In this document: piece after piece, positions 1 to 9,998 of the stretch
Position numbering within the stretch: the stretch's first letter is position 1
Layout of the letters: the number at the start of each line of letters is the position of its first letter
NCBI RefSeq assembly: GCF_004342485.1
Contig: NZ_SMBU01000020.1
Coordinates: forward strand, 27,938-91,937
Direction: 5' to 3'
Length of the DNA stretch: 64,000 nt
Source of the DNA: Roseateles saccharophilus
Lineage (GTDB): Bacteria > Pseudomonadota > Gammaproteobacteria > Burkholderiales > Burkholderiaceae_C
Program-made: the position numbers and the translations under genes
The notes under the pieces: model-generated
Database searches by the model: none
The model's input: the letters and a program-made list of their open reading frames with translations, nothing else
Told to the model about the DNA's origin: nothing

Positions 1-1
1 G

Positions 2-280
2 GCCCTGCGCCGCCTCCTCGACACGCCCGGCTCGCTGACGGTCAACCTCGGCACGGGCCGCGGCTACAGTGTGCTCGAGCTCGTGCGCGCCTACGAAGCG
101 GCCAGCGGCCGCAACGTGCCCTATGAACTCGTCGCACGCCGCCCCGGCGACGTGGCGGCCTGCTTTGCCGACCCGGCGCTGGCGCGCGAACTGCTCGGCT
201 GGGAGGCCAGGCTCGATCTCGCCCGCATGTGCGAGGACAGCTGGCGCTGGCAGCAACTCAATCCTCACGGCTTCAACTGA
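2..280 (+). CDS. galE: UDP-glucose 4-epimerase, C-terminal fragment
   Basis: The gene is cut by the left window edge; only the last 92 codons are present, in frame from base 2. The fragment reads as the end of an extended-SDR UDP-glucose/galactose 4-epimerase: the [13 protein letters not shown] segment followed by the [14 protein letters not shown] segment is the usual GalE ending (N-x-G-x-G-x-S-V, then RRxGD with A/D-rich helix). GalE interconverts UDP-glucose and UDP-galactose in the cytoplasm. It ends 15 bp before manC on the same strand, so it is probably the upstream member of the nucleotide-sugar operon. The catalytic YxxxK and Rossmann motif lie outside the window, so a related epimerase specificity cannot be excluded. 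Confidence 0.8.
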   Translation, partial: ALRRLLDTPGSLTVNLGTGRGYSVLELVRAYEAASGRNVPYELVARRPGDVAACFADPALARELLGWEARLDLARMCEDSWRWQQLNPHGFN

Positions 281-295
281 AAAGAACTACACGCC

Positions 296-1741
296 ATGTC
301 ATCCAACAAGATCCCCGTCCTGCCCGTCATCATGGCCGGCGGCTCCGGCACGCGGCTGTGGCCGCTGTCGCGGGCCGGCTATCCCAAGCAGTTCCTCGTG
401 CTGTCCGGCAACGAGAGCCTGTTCCAGCTCGCCGCCCGCCGCCTCGCGGCCCTGGCTTCGCCCGAGTTCGAGCTCGGCGCCCCCTGCATCGTCGGCAATG
501 ACGAGCACCGCTTCCTCGTGCTGGACCAGCTCCGCGAGGTCAGGCTCGAGCCCAGCAGCGTGCTGCTGGAACCGATGGGCCGCAACACCGCGCCGGCGCT
601 GACGCTGGCCGCGCTGGCCGCACTGGAGGACGGTGCCGACCCCGTCCTCGTCGTCACACCGGCCGACCAGACCGTCACCGACGCCGCCGCGTTCACGGCC
701 GCGCTGCAGCAAGCCGTGCGCATCGCGGCCGAAGGCGCAATCGCCATCCTCGGCATCACTCCCGACCGGCCCGAGACCGGCTACGGCTATATCCGCACGA
801 CGGCCGACGCCGCCGGCCTGGCCGTGGCCCAGTTCGTCGAGAAGCCCGACCTCGAGACCGCGCAGCGCTACCTGGCCGAAGGCGGCTACTACTGGAACAG
901 CGGCATGTTCGTGCTGCGCGCCAGCGTGTGGGTGAAGGCCCTGGAGCGCTTCCGCCCCGACATCGCCGCGGCCACCCGCGCAGCCTGGGTCGCGCGCAAG
1001 ACGGACGCCAAGTTCGTGCGCCCGGGCAAGGCCGAGTTCGCCGCCGTGCCGAGCGAATCGGTGGACTACGCCGTCATGGAGCGCTGCCCTGGCACCGACA
1101 TCCCGCTGCGCATGGTGGCGCTGGACGCCGGCTGGAACGACCTCGGCGCCTGGGAGGCCGTCTGGCAGGTCGCGGACAAGGACGAGGCCGGCAACGCCTT
1201 CGTCGGCGACGCACTGATCGCCGACAGCCGCAACACCCTGGTCCACGCCACCAGCCGCCTGGTCGGCGTCGTCGGCCTGACCGACATCGTGGTCGTCGAG
1301 ACGCCCGATGCCGTGCTGGTCAGCGACCGCTCGCGCAGCCAGGAGGTCAAGCAGATCGTCAACCGCCTCGGCGCCGAACAGCGCGGCGAGCATGCGCTGC
1401 ACCGCAAGGTGCACCGGCCCTGGGGCTGGTATGACAGCATCGACCATGGCGAGCGCTTCCAGGTCAAGCGCATCATGGTCAAGCCGGGCGCGGCGCTGAG
1501 CCTGCAGATGCACCACCACCGCGCGGAGCACTGGATCGTCGTCAGCGGCACGGCCGAGATCGTCAACGGCGACAAGACCATCCTGCTGACCGAGAACCAG
1601 AGCACCTATATCCCGCTGGGCCAGACCCACCGCCTCGCCAACCCGGGCAAAGTGCCGCTGGAGATCATCGAGGTCCAGTCGGGCTCCTACCTCGGCGAGG
1701 ACGACATCGTCCGCTTCGAAGATACCTACGGCAGGGCATGA
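296..1741 (+). CDS. manC: mannose-1-phosphate guanylyltransferase / mannose-6-phosphate isomerase
   Basis: A 481-aa bifunctional enzyme of the ManC/CpsB/AlgA family, normal length. It makes GDP-mannose from mannose-1-phosphate and GTP, and its C-terminal cupin interconverts fructose-6-P and mannose-6-P. The nucleotidyltransferase signature [14 protein letters not shown] sits near residues 13-26, FVEKP near residue 180, and the cupin metal-binding segment HHHRAEHW near residue 405. Its product feeds gmd and fcl at the other end of the locus (27.3-29.4 kb) and any mannosyltransferases. The start ATG lies 15 bp after the galE stop. No phosphomannomutase is in the window, so that step is encoded elsewhere. 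Confidence 0.95.
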   Translation: MSSNKIPVLPVIMAGGSGTRLWPLSRAGYPKQFLVLSGNESLFQLAARRLAALASPEFELGAPCIVGNDEHRFLVLDQLREVRLEPSSVLLEPMGRNTAPALTLAALAALEDGADPVLVVTPADQTVTDAAAFTAALQQAVRIAAEGAIAILGITPDRPETGYGYIRTTADAAGLAVAQFVEKPDLETAQRYLAEGGYYWNSGMFVLRASVWVKALERFRPDIAAATRAAWVARKTDAKFVRPGKAEFAAVPSESVDYAVMERCPGTDIPLRMVALDAGWNDLGAWEAVWQVADKDEAGNAFVGDALIADSRNTLVHATSRLVGVVGLTDIVVVETPDAVLVSDRSRSQEVKQIVNRLGAEQRGEHALHRKVHRPWGWYDSIDHGERFQVKRIMVKPGAALSLQMHHHRAEHWIVVSGTAEIVNGDKTILLTENQSTYIPLGQTHRLANPGKVPLEIIEVQSGSYLGEDDIVRFEDTYGRA

Positions 1742-1828
1742 CCGCCTACCGGCTTCGGCTTGCCAAGGGTGCCGCTTGGGAAGGCCCAGGCGGCGACAAT
1801 CGCGAGAAATAACAGCAGACACGTCTCC

Positions 1829-2884
1829 ATGACCATTCTTGTAACCGGCGGCGCCGGCTTCATCGGCAGCAACTTCGTGCTGGACTGGCTGCGCCAGTCC
1901 GACGAAACCGTCGTCAACCTCGATGCGCTGACCTACGCCGGCAATCTGGAAAACCTCGGCAGCCTGGATGGCGACTCACGCCACGTCTTCGTGAAGGGCG
2001 ACATCTGCGATCGCGCCCTGGTCGACAGTCTGCTCGCCACGCGCAAGCCACGCGCCATCGTGCACTTCGCGGCCGAGAGCCATGTGGACCGCTCCATCCA
2101 TGGCCCCGGCGCCTTCATGAAGACGAATGTCGAGGGCACGTTCACGCTGCTCGAGGCGGCGCGGGCCTACTGGAGCGCGCTCGAGGGCGAGGCCAAGGCA
2201 GCCTTTCGCTTCCACCATGTCTCGACCGACGAGGTCTACGGCTCGCTCAAGCCCTCGGACCCGCCCTTCGCCGAGACCAACCCCTACGAGCCCAATAGCC
2301 CCTACTCGGCCAGCAAGGCCGCCAGCGACCACCTCGTGCGCGCCTGGCACCACACCTACGGCCTGCCGGTCGTCACGACCAACTGCTCGAACAACTACGG
2401 GCCCTATCACTTCCCGGAGAAGCTGATCCCGCTGATGATCGTCAACGCGCTCGCCGGCAAGCCCCTGCCTGTCTATGGCGACGGCCAGCAGATCCGCGAC
2501 TGGCTCTACGTCACCGACCACTGCAGCGGCATCCGCGCCGTGCTGGCCGGCGGCAGGCCCGGCGAGACCTACAACATCGGCGGCTGGAACGAGAAGGCCA
2601 ACATCGACATCGTCAAGACGGTCTGCGCACTGCTCGACGAACTCCGCCCTGCGCCCGAAGGCTCCTACGCCCGCCTGATCACCTATGTGAAGGACCGCCC
2701 GGGACACGACCGCCGCTACGCCATCGACGCACGCAAGATCGAGCGCGAACTCGGCTGGCGCCCCGCCGAGACCTTCGAGACCGGCATCCGCAAGACGGTG
2801 CAGTGGTACCTCAACCACCCCGACTGGGCTGCGCGCGTGCAGAGCGGCGCCTACCGCGACTGGGTCGCCAAGCAATACAGCTGA
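1829..2884 (+). CDS. rfbB: dTDP-glucose 4,6-dehydratase
   Basis: A 351-aa extended SDR enzyme that converts dTDP-glucose to dTDP-4-keto-6-deoxyglucose, second step of dTDP-L-rhamnose synthesis. The NAD-binding GGAGFIGSN is at residues 7-15, STDEVYG near residue 133, and the catalytic YxxxK is in [11 protein letters not shown] near residue 160. The open frame extends upstream to 1760, but the family N-terminus begins MTILVTGG, so the ATG at 1829 was chosen. It opens a tight rfbBDAC run (gaps of 4, 10 and 5 bp) that supplies a complete dTDP-rhamnose pathway. Confidence 0.96.
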   Translation: MTILVTGGAGFIGSNFVLDWLRQSDETVVNLDALTYAGNLENLGSLDGDSRHVFVKGDICDRALVDSLLATRKPRAIVHFAAESHVDRSIHGPGAFMKTNVEGTFTLLEAARAYWSALEGEAKAAFRFHHVSTDEVYGSLKPSDPPFAETNPYEPNSPYSASKAASDHLVRAWHHTYGLPVVTTNCSNNYGPYHFPEKLIPLMIVNALAGKPLPVYGDGQQIRDWLYVTDHCSGIRAVLAGGRPGETYNIGGWNEKANIDIVKTVCALLDELRPAPEGSYARLITYVKDRPGHDRRYAIDARKIERELGWRPAETFETGIRKTVQWYLNHPDWAARVQSGAYRDWVAKQYS

Positions 2885-2888
2885 AGCG

Positions 2889-3770
2889 ATGAAGATTCTT
2901 CTTCTGGGCCCCGGCGGCCAGGTCGGCTGGGAGCTGCAGCGCTCGCTGGCCGTCGCCGGTGAGGTCGTCACGCTGGACCGCCGTCAGGGCGGCGACCTCG
3001 CCAACGGCGAGGCCCTGCTGGCGGCCGTACAGGCGGTGGCGCCCCAGGTCATCGTCAATGCCGCGGCCTACACGGCCGTCGACAAGGCCGAGAGCGAGCC
3101 CGAGCTGGCCCGCGCCATCAATGCCCGCGCGCCCGCCCTGCTGTCCATCGAGGCCCGCCGCACCGGCGCGCTGCTGCTGCACTACTCGACCGATTACGTC
3201 TTCGACGGCAGCGGCGACCGCCCGCGCGACGAAGAAGCCGCCATCGCGCCGCTGAGCGTCTACGGCAGCACCAAGGCCGAAGGCGAGGACGCGATCCGCG
3301 CCAGTGGCTGCCAGCACCTGATCCTGCGCACCAGCTGGGTCTATGCGGCGCGCGGCGGCAACTTCGCCAAGACCATGCTGCGCCTGGCCGCCGAGCGCGA
3401 GCAGCTCAAGGTCATTGCCGACCAGATCGGTGCACCGACCGGCGCCGACCTGCTGGCCGACCTGTCCGTGCACATGCTGCGCGCCGCACGCGTGAACCCG
3501 GCGCTGACCGGCACCTATCACGCGGTGGCCGGCGGCGAGACGAGCTGGCATGCCTATGCCTGCTTCGTCATCGAGTTCGCACGCCAGCGCGGTAAGCCTC
3601 TGAAGGTCGCGCCGGACCAGATCCTCGCCATCCCGACCAGCGACTACCCGACGCCGGCCCGACGCCCGCTGAACTCACGCCTGTCCACCGCCAAGCTGCA
3701 GCAGCGCTTCGGCCTGACGCTGCCGCACTGGCAGCAGGGCGTCGAGCGCATGCTGAACGAAATCCTCTGA
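2889..3770 (+). CDS. rfbD: dTDP-4-dehydrorhamnose reductase
   Basis: A 293-aa SDR enzyme that catalyses the last step of dTDP-L-rhamnose synthesis, NADPH-dependent reduction of dTDP-4-dehydrorhamnose. Residues 6-13 (GPGGQVGW) form the dinucleotide-binding loop; the catalytic tyrosine and lysine are in [12 protein letters not shown] near residue 128. DYVFDG near residue 105 is also typical. It lies 4 bp after rfbB and 10 bp before rfbA, so co-transcription is likely. Length is normal for RfbD. Confidence 0.95.
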   Translation: MKILLLGPGGQVGWELQRSLAVAGEVVTLDRRQGGDLANGEALLAAVQAVAPQVIVNAAAYTAVDKAESEPELARAINARAPALLSIEARRTGALLLHYSTDYVFDGSGDRPRDEEAAIAPLSVYGSTKAEGEDAIRASGCQHLILRTSWVYAARGGNFAKTMLRLAAEREQLKVIADQIGAPTGADLLADLSVHMLRAARVNPALTGTYHAVAGGETSWHAYACFVIEFARQRGKPLKVAPDQILAIPTSDYPTPARRPLNSRLSTAKLQQRFGLTLPHWQQGVERMLNEIL

Positions 3771-3780
3771 AAGACCTTCC

Positions 3781-4665
3781 ATGAAGAACCGCAAGGGCAT
3801 CATCCTCGCCGGAGGCTCCGGCACGCGGCTGCATCCGGCGACTCTCGCGGTCAGCAAGCAGCTGCTGCCGGTCTACGACAAGCCCATGGTCTATTACCCG
3901 CTGAGCACGCTGATGCTCGCGGGCATCCGCGACATCCTCTTGATCAGCACGCCGCAGGACACGCCGCGCTTCGAGGCCCTGTTCGGCGACGGCTCGCGCT
4001 GGGGCCTGAACATCAGCTACTGCGTGCAACCCAGCCCCGACGGCCTGGCCCAGGCCTTCATCCTCGGCCGCAACTTCGTTGATGACTCGCCCAGCGCCCT
4101 CGTGCTCGGCGACAACATCTTCTACGGCCACGATTTCGCCGGCCTGCTCGGCAATGCCACCGGCCGCGATGGCGGCGCCAGCGTCTTCGCCTATCACGTG
4201 CATGACCCGGAGCGCTATGGCGTCGTCGAGTTCGACGCGGCCCAGCGCGCGTTGTCCATCGAAGAGAAGCCCAAGGTTCCGAAGAGCAACTACGCCGTCA
4301 CGGGCCTGTACTTCTACGACGAGCAGGTCTGCGACATCGCGGCCAGCATCAAGCCCAGCGCGCGCGGCGAGCTGGAGATCACCGACGTCAATGCCCAGTA
4401 CCTGCGCCAGGGCCAGCTCAACGTCGAGATCATGGGCCGCGGCTATGCCTGGCTGGACACCGGTACGCACGACAGCCTGCTGGAGGCCGGCCAGTTCATC
4501 GCAACGCTTGAAAAGCGCCAGGGCCTGAAGGTGGCCTGCCCTGAGGAAATCGCCTTCCGATCCGGCTGGATCGACGCCGGCCAGCTCGAGGACCTGGCCC
4601 GGCCGCTGATCAAGAACGGCTACGGCCAATACCTGCTCAAGCTGCTGACCGAAAAAGCCTTCTGA
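3781..4665 (+). CDS. rfbA: glucose-1-phosphate thymidylyltransferase
   Basis: A 294-aa nucleotidyltransferase making dTDP-glucose from glucose-1-phosphate and dTTP, first step of the rhamnose pathway. The signature [11 protein letters not shown] is at residues 11-21; [12 protein letters not shown] near residue 107 carries the metal-binding aspartate and EEKP near residue 161 is the sugar-binding segment. TGLYFYD and [13 protein letters not shown] are further family landmarks. Length matches RmlA/RfbA. It sits third in rfbBDAC, 10 bp after rfbD and 5 bp before rfbC. Confidence 0.97.
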   Translation: MKNRKGIILAGGSGTRLHPATLAVSKQLLPVYDKPMVYYPLSTLMLAGIRDILLISTPQDTPRFEALFGDGSRWGLNISYCVQPSPDGLAQAFILGRNFVDDSPSALVLGDNIFYGHDFAGLLGNATGRDGGASVFAYHVHDPERYGVVEFDAAQRALSIEEKPKVPKSNYAVTGLYFYDEQVCDIAASIKPSARGELEITDVNAQYLRQGQLNVEIMGRGYAWLDTGTHDSLLEAGQFIATLEKRQGLKVACPEEIAFRSGWIDAGQLEDLARPLIKNGYGQYLLKLLTEKAF

Positions 4666-4670
4666 TCCCG

Positions 4671-5222
4671 ATGCAAGTCACACCCACCGCCCTGCCCGAA
4701 GTCCTGCTGATCCAACCCAAGGTCTTCGGCGACGCTCGCGGCTTCTTCATGGAAAGCTGGAACGAGGCGCGCTTCAACGACGCGCTCGGCCACGAAGTTC
4801 ATTTCGTGCAGGACAACCATTCGCGCTCGTCGCGCGGCGTGCTGCGCGGCCTGCACTACCAGTTGGCCCCGCATGCGCAGGGCAAGCTGGTGCGCTGCGT
4901 GTCCGGCGCCGTCTTCGATGTCGCCGTGGACATGCGCCGCTCCAGCCCGAATTTCGGGCGCTGGGTCGGCTTCGAGCTGTCTGCCGAGAACCAGCGCCAG
5001 ATGTGGATTCCTCCGGGCTTCGCACACGGCTTCGTCGTCGTCAGCGAGACCGCCGACTTCCTCTACAAGACCAGCGGCCGCTATGCGCCCGAATGCGAAG
5101 GCGCCGTGCGCTGGGACGACCCCAGCATCGGCGTGGCTTGGCCGCTGGACGATATTACGCCGCAGCTGTCCACCAAGGACGTCGCCGCACCGCTGCTGGC
5201 CGACGCGAAGACTTTCGACTGA
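4671..5222 (+). CDS. rfbC: dTDP-4-dehydrorhamnose 3,5-epimerase
   Basis: A 183-aa cupin-fold epimerase that inverts C3 and C5 of dTDP-4-keto-6-deoxyglucose. Typical features are FMESWNEARFND near residue 25, GVLRGLHYQ near residue 58 with the catalytic histidine, KLVRCVSGAVFDVAVD near residue 72 and PPGFAHGF near residue 114. It ends the rfbBDAC run; the next gene (uppP) is convergent, with about 106 bp between the stops. No clear terminator hairpin was seen in that gap. Confidence 0.96.
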   Translation: MQVTPTALPEVLLIQPKVFGDARGFFMESWNEARFNDALGHEVHFVQDNHSRSSRGVLRGLHYQLAPHAQGKLVRCVSGAVFDVAVDMRRSSPNFGRWVGFELSAENQRQMWIPPGFAHGFVVVSETADFLYKTSGRYAPECEGAVRWDDPSIGVAWPLDDITPQLSTKDVAAPLLADAKTFD

Positions 5223-5328
5223 AGTTTCGCGTCGACCGAATGCTCCGGGGGCTGGAGGTAGCGATGCCGATCTGTTTCGTTGCTCGCGCTCACGTCACGG
5301 CCGGCTGCGAGGCGCGGGCTCGATGAGC

Positions 5329-6174
5329 TCAGTTGCCCAACCAGAAGACGAATGCGGCAGCCACAAGGCAATAGCCACCAAAGAAGTGCCAGCGATCGGT
5401 CTGCAGCCAGCGTGAAAGCCAACGCAGCGCGACGAGACCGGCGAGAAAGCTGAAGGCCGCGCCAAGCAGACTCGGCCCAATCCAGCTCATCGTCTGTTGC
5501 GCCTGGCCGGCAGGCATCGCGGCGTTGGCATGGACGATGCGCAGGACTTCCTTCACGATCACGGCCGGGGTCAGCACCACCGCGAGGGCAAAGCTGAATT
5601 CTTCGGCACGGTTGCGCGCAACGCCGCAAACGAGCCCGGTGGAGATCGTTGCACCCGAGCGCGAGAAGCCACGAAACGGCAGGCACAACCCCTGCACAGC
5701 GCCGATGATCAGGGCTCGCCCCGTCGACAGAGGCTGGGTGCCCTCGCGAATTCGCGACGACACGATGATCAACAGGCCGGCGGCGGCCAGCGCCGCGGCC
5801 ATCAAACGGCTGTTGCCGAACAGGTGCTCGATCTCGAAGGTCGAGGGATTGGTCGCGAACTGGTGTTTGATCACGGCTTGCAAGCCAAGCCCCACGATGC
5901 CGGTTGCGACAGTCGCGACGGCCAGTTGGACAACGGTGCGGCTCAGCGCCTGCTTCGACGAGAAATAGGCCTGCTTCCAAGCCGTCCAGAAATAGACGAT
6001 CACCGCGAACATGGTGCCGGTGTGCAGCATGACGAGTAGCAAGGTCATCTCTGGGCTGGTGGGGTCGAGCCCCATCAGTTTTTCGGCGGTGATGACATGG
6101 GCAGAGCTCGAGACGGGCAAAAGCTCGGCGATGCCCTGGATGACGGCCAGGATGACAATCTGCAAAACATTCAT
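5329..6174 (-). CDS. uppP: undecaprenyl-diphosphatase (BacA/UppP family)
   Basis: A 281-aa multi-pass inner-membrane phosphatase that converts undecaprenyl diphosphate to the monophosphate, recycling the lipid carrier used by Wzx/Wzy systems. Both family motifs are visible: ELLPVSSSAHV near residue 17, and the second conserved stretch reads PFRGFSRSGATIST, where the more usual form is PGxSRSG. The serine and arginine of SRSG are kept. The frame is open to 6288, but the family N-terminus is MNVLQIVILAVIQG, so the ATG at 6174 was chosen. Its place in the polysaccharide locus suggests a copy dedicated to exopolysaccharide output; a housekeeping copy elsewhere cannot be judged from here. Confidence 0.92.
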   Translation of the reverse strand: MNVLQIVILAVIQGIAELLPVSSSAHVITAEKLMGLDPTSPEMTLLLVMLHTGTMFAVIVYFWTAWKQAYFSSKQALSRTVVQLAVATVATGIVGLGLQAVIKHQFATNPSTFEIEHLFGNSRLMAAALAAAGLLIIVSSRIREGTQPLSTGRALIIGAVQGLCLPFRGFSRSGATISTGLVCGVARNRAEEFSFALAVVLTPAVIVKEVLRIVHANAAMPAGQAQQTMSWIGPSLLGAAFSFLAGLVALRWLSRWLQTDRWHFFGGYCLVAAAFVFWLGN

Positions 6175-6425
6175 GGGGCAGCGGGGGCGAAATGAAGGCT
6201 CCTCCAACATGGGCTTGCAGAGGGCGCGCCATGATAGTTCGCCAGCATGGCTGCTCCAGCTCCGCGATGGCCCCAGGGGTGCGGGCACAGGCGCCGACCG
6301 CCATCGGACCCATTCAGCGACGCAGTGATGTCGACACGCGGCGCAAAGTCATCGCTGTCAGCCCTGTGCAATAGCCGCCAGCGATTTGCCCCGGACGGGT
6401 CGACAAGGCAGTCGGCCGGCCGAAA

Positions 6426-8828
6426 TCAGCCGACAAAGCGGATGAACTGAGCCGAAGTCCAGACCTTGCTGTCGTCGCGCTGGCGCCCATGCACATAGAC
6501 CGGGCGGTGGCCGAACGGCGCATTGGTGGCGTCGACCGTGAATTCACCGCTCACTTCCCTGGGCAGGGGCTGGTCGGTCAACCGCTCCAGCGCAACGAAC
6601 AGCTCGGTGCCGCCGAGCTCCAGCCGCAATTCGCCGTCCCTCAGCAGGTCGGCGCCGGCCACCTCCCAATGCACGCTCGGTGCATGGACGAAGGGGTTGC
6701 GCTGGCGGGGATCCCCAACCTTGACGTACCCGTCGATCGTCACGTCGACGATCAATCGCAGGTGTTTCAGGTCGGAAACTTCGAGCTCGATGCTGTCGGC
6801 GTCACCATAGGTGTCGCTGTGAAACACGATGTCGGTCAGGCCCTCGCGCCAGCACGCTTCCTCGGCATGCTCGAAGCCGTGGCTGCCGAAGCGCAGCAAG
6901 GTGGCGCCCAGAACGCTCAAGCGGCCACGCCATGCCGCCCAGCGGTAGCGATCACGTATGCGTGAGCCCCCCCAGCGCAGGCGGATACGACGCTCGCTAT
7001 AGCCGCACTCCGCATGCAGGTTGCGCCGCCAGATTGGCCCCGTGTGGTCGCAGATGAGGACTTCGTCCCAGCCAGCGTCTCCGAGGAAGCGGTATTGCAG
7101 CCGCGCCGGCCCCTCGTGGCTGAATTCGTCCCCCTGAAGATGGCCGCCACAGCTCAAAAACGCCGCGCTGTGCTCACCGGTGGTCGCCCAGGTGCGGCGT
7201 GCACGCAGGGCGCGGCCGACGCTGACGCGATCCAGCGTGTCGGCAATCACGCCGGTCAAGCCGCCGCGCACGCCGAAGACCTGCACGCCCGGCGCCCCAC
7301 CCCCGGGGCGGCCTCTGTGCTCGTCGCCGCTCGCAGCCACGCCGATGCGATAGCCGCGCGAGATCACGTCGTGATAGAGCCACCCGAAATGCCCCCACGA
7401 TGAGGCGATCTCCACGAGCCGCTCCAACTCGGGATGGTGCCAGTCAGGGATGTAGCGGCGCCCGCCGACATGCGGCATCACCAGATGCGTCTCGGCCTCG
7501 GCGACATAGGCCCCCCACAGTTCCTCCACGGGCCAGCGCCCAAGCTCAACGGCGTGGCTGCGCATGTCCTCATTCCAGAGCAGCGTACGGTTGTGCTCGC
7601 CGCGCGCGTTGTACGGGAAGTCCGGCTTCGTATCACCAAGGAACACCACGTTATGGTCGCCACCGGCCGTGGAACTGCCGCACCACTCCTGCACGGGGTA
7701 AGCGACGAACTTGCCAGGCTCGTTGACCGCCTCCACCGCCTGCAGGCCGAGCTGCCAGTTGTCATCGGTGATCTGGAAATCGTTGGCGGTGTAGCCGAGC
7801 ACATCGATGCCACCGATGTCACGCGCGTAGGTGGCGTTGTAGGCGGGACTGTTCGTGCCCACCGTATCGTGCGCATGCACGTGCAGGTCTGCGTACAGCG
7901 CGCGCGGCGCCGGATGGTCGGCGGCGACGCTCAGCCAGGCGCGTGACGGCGCGATATCGGGCCGACTCTCGGCATGCACGTCGATGCGGTATTCGCCTGC
8001 AGGCAGTTGCAGATCCTCCACGCCCACGCTGGCCCACCCTGAGGCAGGCCAAGGCAGCAGATTGCTCTGCACCAGATCGTCGCCTCGATAAACGGCAATG
8101 CACGCCCGGCCATCTTTGACATGGCAGGGGTTGCCCCAGCGGTCCTGCAGCGTGATTCGCCAACGCGTGGAGACCCCGGGCTTCGCGAAGCGCGGTCCCT
8201 GCAGCGACACGCGCTCCGGCTTGCCGACGACCACCTTGATGCCAAGATCGCCCGGCACGGCGACGAAGCGCGAGGTGCCGAGCGGGTCCACGTAGGCTCT
8301 GAAGCGAAAGCCGTCCTCAACGAAGGTCTGCACGCGCGTGCCGGGCCCGCCACAGCGGCGATCACCGAGCCGCACGACGATGTGATCACCGGCATTGAGG
8401 TAGCCATCGACCACGTCAACGATCACCGCCTTCTGGAAAGGCCGCTCGTGCCCTTTCTGGTCGAAGCGCACGCTCAGCGCCTGCACGGTGGCGGGGGTCT
8501 GGCCCGGCAACAGCGGCGCAGCGCAGTACTCGGCAGAGATGTAGTTCGCTGCGGCCGGGTCGGTGGTCTGGAACAAGGCCCAGTCGGAATAGAACTTGAA
8601 CGTCAGCTTGAACCAAGCACCGTCGGCGATGCCGGACGCGCCCACCTCGTAGTCGATGACGATCTCCTGCCAACTGCCCGCCTCGATCTCGTCCACATTG
8701 CAATGCAGGCGCCCGCCGAAGGGCAGCGACTTGATGCGCTCGTAGATGCCAACTGGCGCGTGGTGTGGCCCGAGCCGCTGCTTCAGCGACTCGGCATCGT
8801 TGCGAGTGTCGTGCGATGGCGATGTCAT
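6426..8828 (-). CDS. PHP/DUF3604-like metal-dependent hydrolase, hypothetical
   Basis: An 800-aa cytoplasmic-looking protein without signal peptide. The first 300 residues look like beta-rich sandwich domains. A PHP-type metal-binding core follows: DLHVHAHDT near residue 312, GDHNVVFLGD near 385, MPHVGGRRY near 450 and ASGDEHRGRPGG near 500, giving spaced His/Asp clusters as in DUF3604/PHP hydrolases. The C-terminal 250 residues are again beta-rich. The substrate is unknown. It is divergent from the Bug-family receptor at 8984 with about 155 bp between the starts, which suggests joint regulation, and it interrupts the polysaccharide locus. The ATG at 8828 was preferred over 8858; neither has a strong ribosome-binding site. 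The family assignment is motif-based and moderate. Confidence 0.6.
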   Translation of the reverse strand: MTSPSHDTRNDAESLKQRLGPHHAPVGIYERIKSLPFGGRLHCNVDEIEAGSWQEIVIDYEVGASGIADGAWFKLTFKFYSDWALFQTTDPAAANYISAEYCAAPLLPGQTPATVQALSVRFDQKGHERPFQKAVIVDVVDGYLNAGDHIVVRLGDRRCGGPGTRVQTFVEDGFRFRAYVDPLGTSRFVAVPGDLGIKVVVGKPERVSLQGPRFAKPGVSTRWRITLQDRWGNPCHVKDGRACIAVYRGDDLVQSNLLPWPASGWASVGVEDLQLPAGEYRIDVHAESRPDIAPSRAWLSVAADHPAPRALYADLHVHAHDTVGTNSPAYNATYARDIGGIDVLGYTANDFQITDDNWQLGLQAVEAVNEPGKFVAYPVQEWCGSSTAGGDHNVVFLGDTKPDFPYNARGEHNRTLLWNEDMRSHAVELGRWPVEELWGAYVAEAETHLVMPHVGGRRYIPDWHHPELERLVEIASSWGHFGWLYHDVISRGYRIGVAASGDEHRGRPGGGAPGVQVFGVRGGLTGVIADTLDRVSVGRALRARRTWATTGEHSAAFLSCGGHLQGDEFSHEGPARLQYRFLGDAGWDEVLICDHTGPIWRRNLHAECGYSERRIRLRWGGSRIRDRYRWAAWRGRLSVLGATLLRFGSHGFEHAEEACWREGLTDIVFHSDTYGDADSIELEVSDLKHLRLIVDVTIDGYVKVGDPRQRNPFVHAPSVHWEVAGADLLRDGELRLELGGTELFVALERLTDQPLPREVSGEFTVDATNAPFGHRPVYVHGRQRDDSKVWTSAQFIRFVG

Positions 8829-8983
8829 CGATCGGTGTCGTTGAAATTGATCCAGCAAATCCTAGGGGCGCTCGTCGGGGACCGCATCGCCGCAATGCGC
8901 ATAAGCAAGGACCGAAATCGAGCTTCACGGCGAGGCCGGTCATCACGACGATCGCCGCCTCCCGAGTCTTCTGATCCTGGTTC

Positions 8984-9964
8984 ATGTCCATCGCATCCGC
9001 TGCCTGCAGGTCCCTGGCAATGCTCGCCGCAACCCTCTTCGCAACCGCATGCGCCGCCCAGGCGGAGTCCTATCCGGCCAAGACCGTGCGTGTGGTGGTG
9101 CACAACAACCCGGGCAGCGCCCAGGACGTCGCGGCACGGCAAATCAGCCGTCGCCTCAGCGAGGCGTTCGGCAAGGCCTTCGTGGTGGACAACCGGCCCG
9201 GAGGCGGCGGCATCACGGGCACGGACGTGGTCGCCAGGGCAGCCGCTGACGGGCTTACGTTGCTCGTGGCCGGCGATGGGCCCATCACCATCCTGCCGAA
9301 CCTGGGAACGTCGCTGCCGTACGACCCCCGGCGCGATCTGGTGCCCGTCGTGTCGCTGGGCGAAGTGGACTTCGTGCTGGTGACGCATCCGAAGACGGGC
9401 TGGCGCACGCTGGCCGACTTCGTGAATGCGGCACGTCAGCACCCCGGCCGCTACAACTACGCATCAGCGGGCAATGGCAGCCCACAGCATCTGGCAGCCG
9501 AGCAGCTGAAACAGGTGGCCGGCATACAGGTGACCCACATCCCCTATGGCGGGGGCCCCGCGGGTCTCACCGGCGTGCTCTCCCAGGACGTGGATGTGAT
9601 GTTCATTGCGATCGCGCCGGCCTTGCAACTGATCCAGGGCGGCAAGCTGGTCGCGCTGGCCGTCGGCGGCGACAGCGCCGACCCCGTGCTGCCGGGCATA
9701 CCGCCGGTGGCCAACACCTACAAGGGGTTTCGTGGCGGCACCTGGCTCGGCCTTTTTGCTCCGACCGGCACGCCACCGGCCGTGCTGCAGCGCCTGAGCG
9801 CCGAAACCACGCGCGCGCTCGCCGAGCCCTCGCTGCGTGGCCAACTGCTTGCACAAGGCATTCGCCCGACCGGCTACCAGCAACCACAGTTCCGGTTTGC
9901 GCTGGAGGCCGAGTCCAAAAAGTACGCGCTGCTGCTGAAGTCAGCCGGTATCCATGCCGATTGA
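8984..9964 (+). CDS. Bug-family tripartite tricarboxylate transporter substrate-binding protein
   Basis: A 326-aa periplasmic solute receptor of the Bug/TctC family, greatly expanded in Burkholderiales. A signal peptide covers residues 1 to about 27, ending in ATACAAQA. The mature start YPAKTVRVVV, the VDNRPGGGG segment near residue 67, NYASAGNGSPQHLAAE near 157 and HIPYGGGPAGLTG near 185 are classical Bug features. Bug proteins bind carboxylates or other small organics, but the sequence does not tell which. No TctA/TctB membrane genes are nearby, so it is an orphan receptor, as many Bugs are. It is head-to-head with the PHP-like gene, which may act on the same compound (inference). Confidence 0.92.
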   Translation: MSIASAACRSLAMLAATLFATACAAQAESYPAKTVRVVVHNNPGSAQDVAARQISRRLSEAFGKAFVVDNRPGGGGITGTDVVARAAADGLTLLVAGDGPITILPNLGTSLPYDPRRDLVPVVSLGEVDFVLVTHPKTGWRTLADFVNAARQHPGRYNYASAGNGSPQHLAAEQLKQVAGIQVTHIPYGGGPAGLTGVLSQDVDVMFIAIAPALQLIQGGKLVALAVGGDSADPVLPGIPPVANTYKGFRGGTWLGLFAPTGTPPAVLQRLSAETTRALAEPSLRGQLLAQGIRPTGYQQPQFRFALEAESKKYALLLKSAGIHAD

Positions 9965-9998
9965 TGTCGGCACGAGTGGCGGACCTGCAAGTGCAGCC

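Noticed and set aside
299..1822. A 507-codon minus-strand frame opposite manC
   Set aside because: It is an antisense shadow of manC, caused by GC-rich codon bias; no motif or ribosome-binding site supports it.
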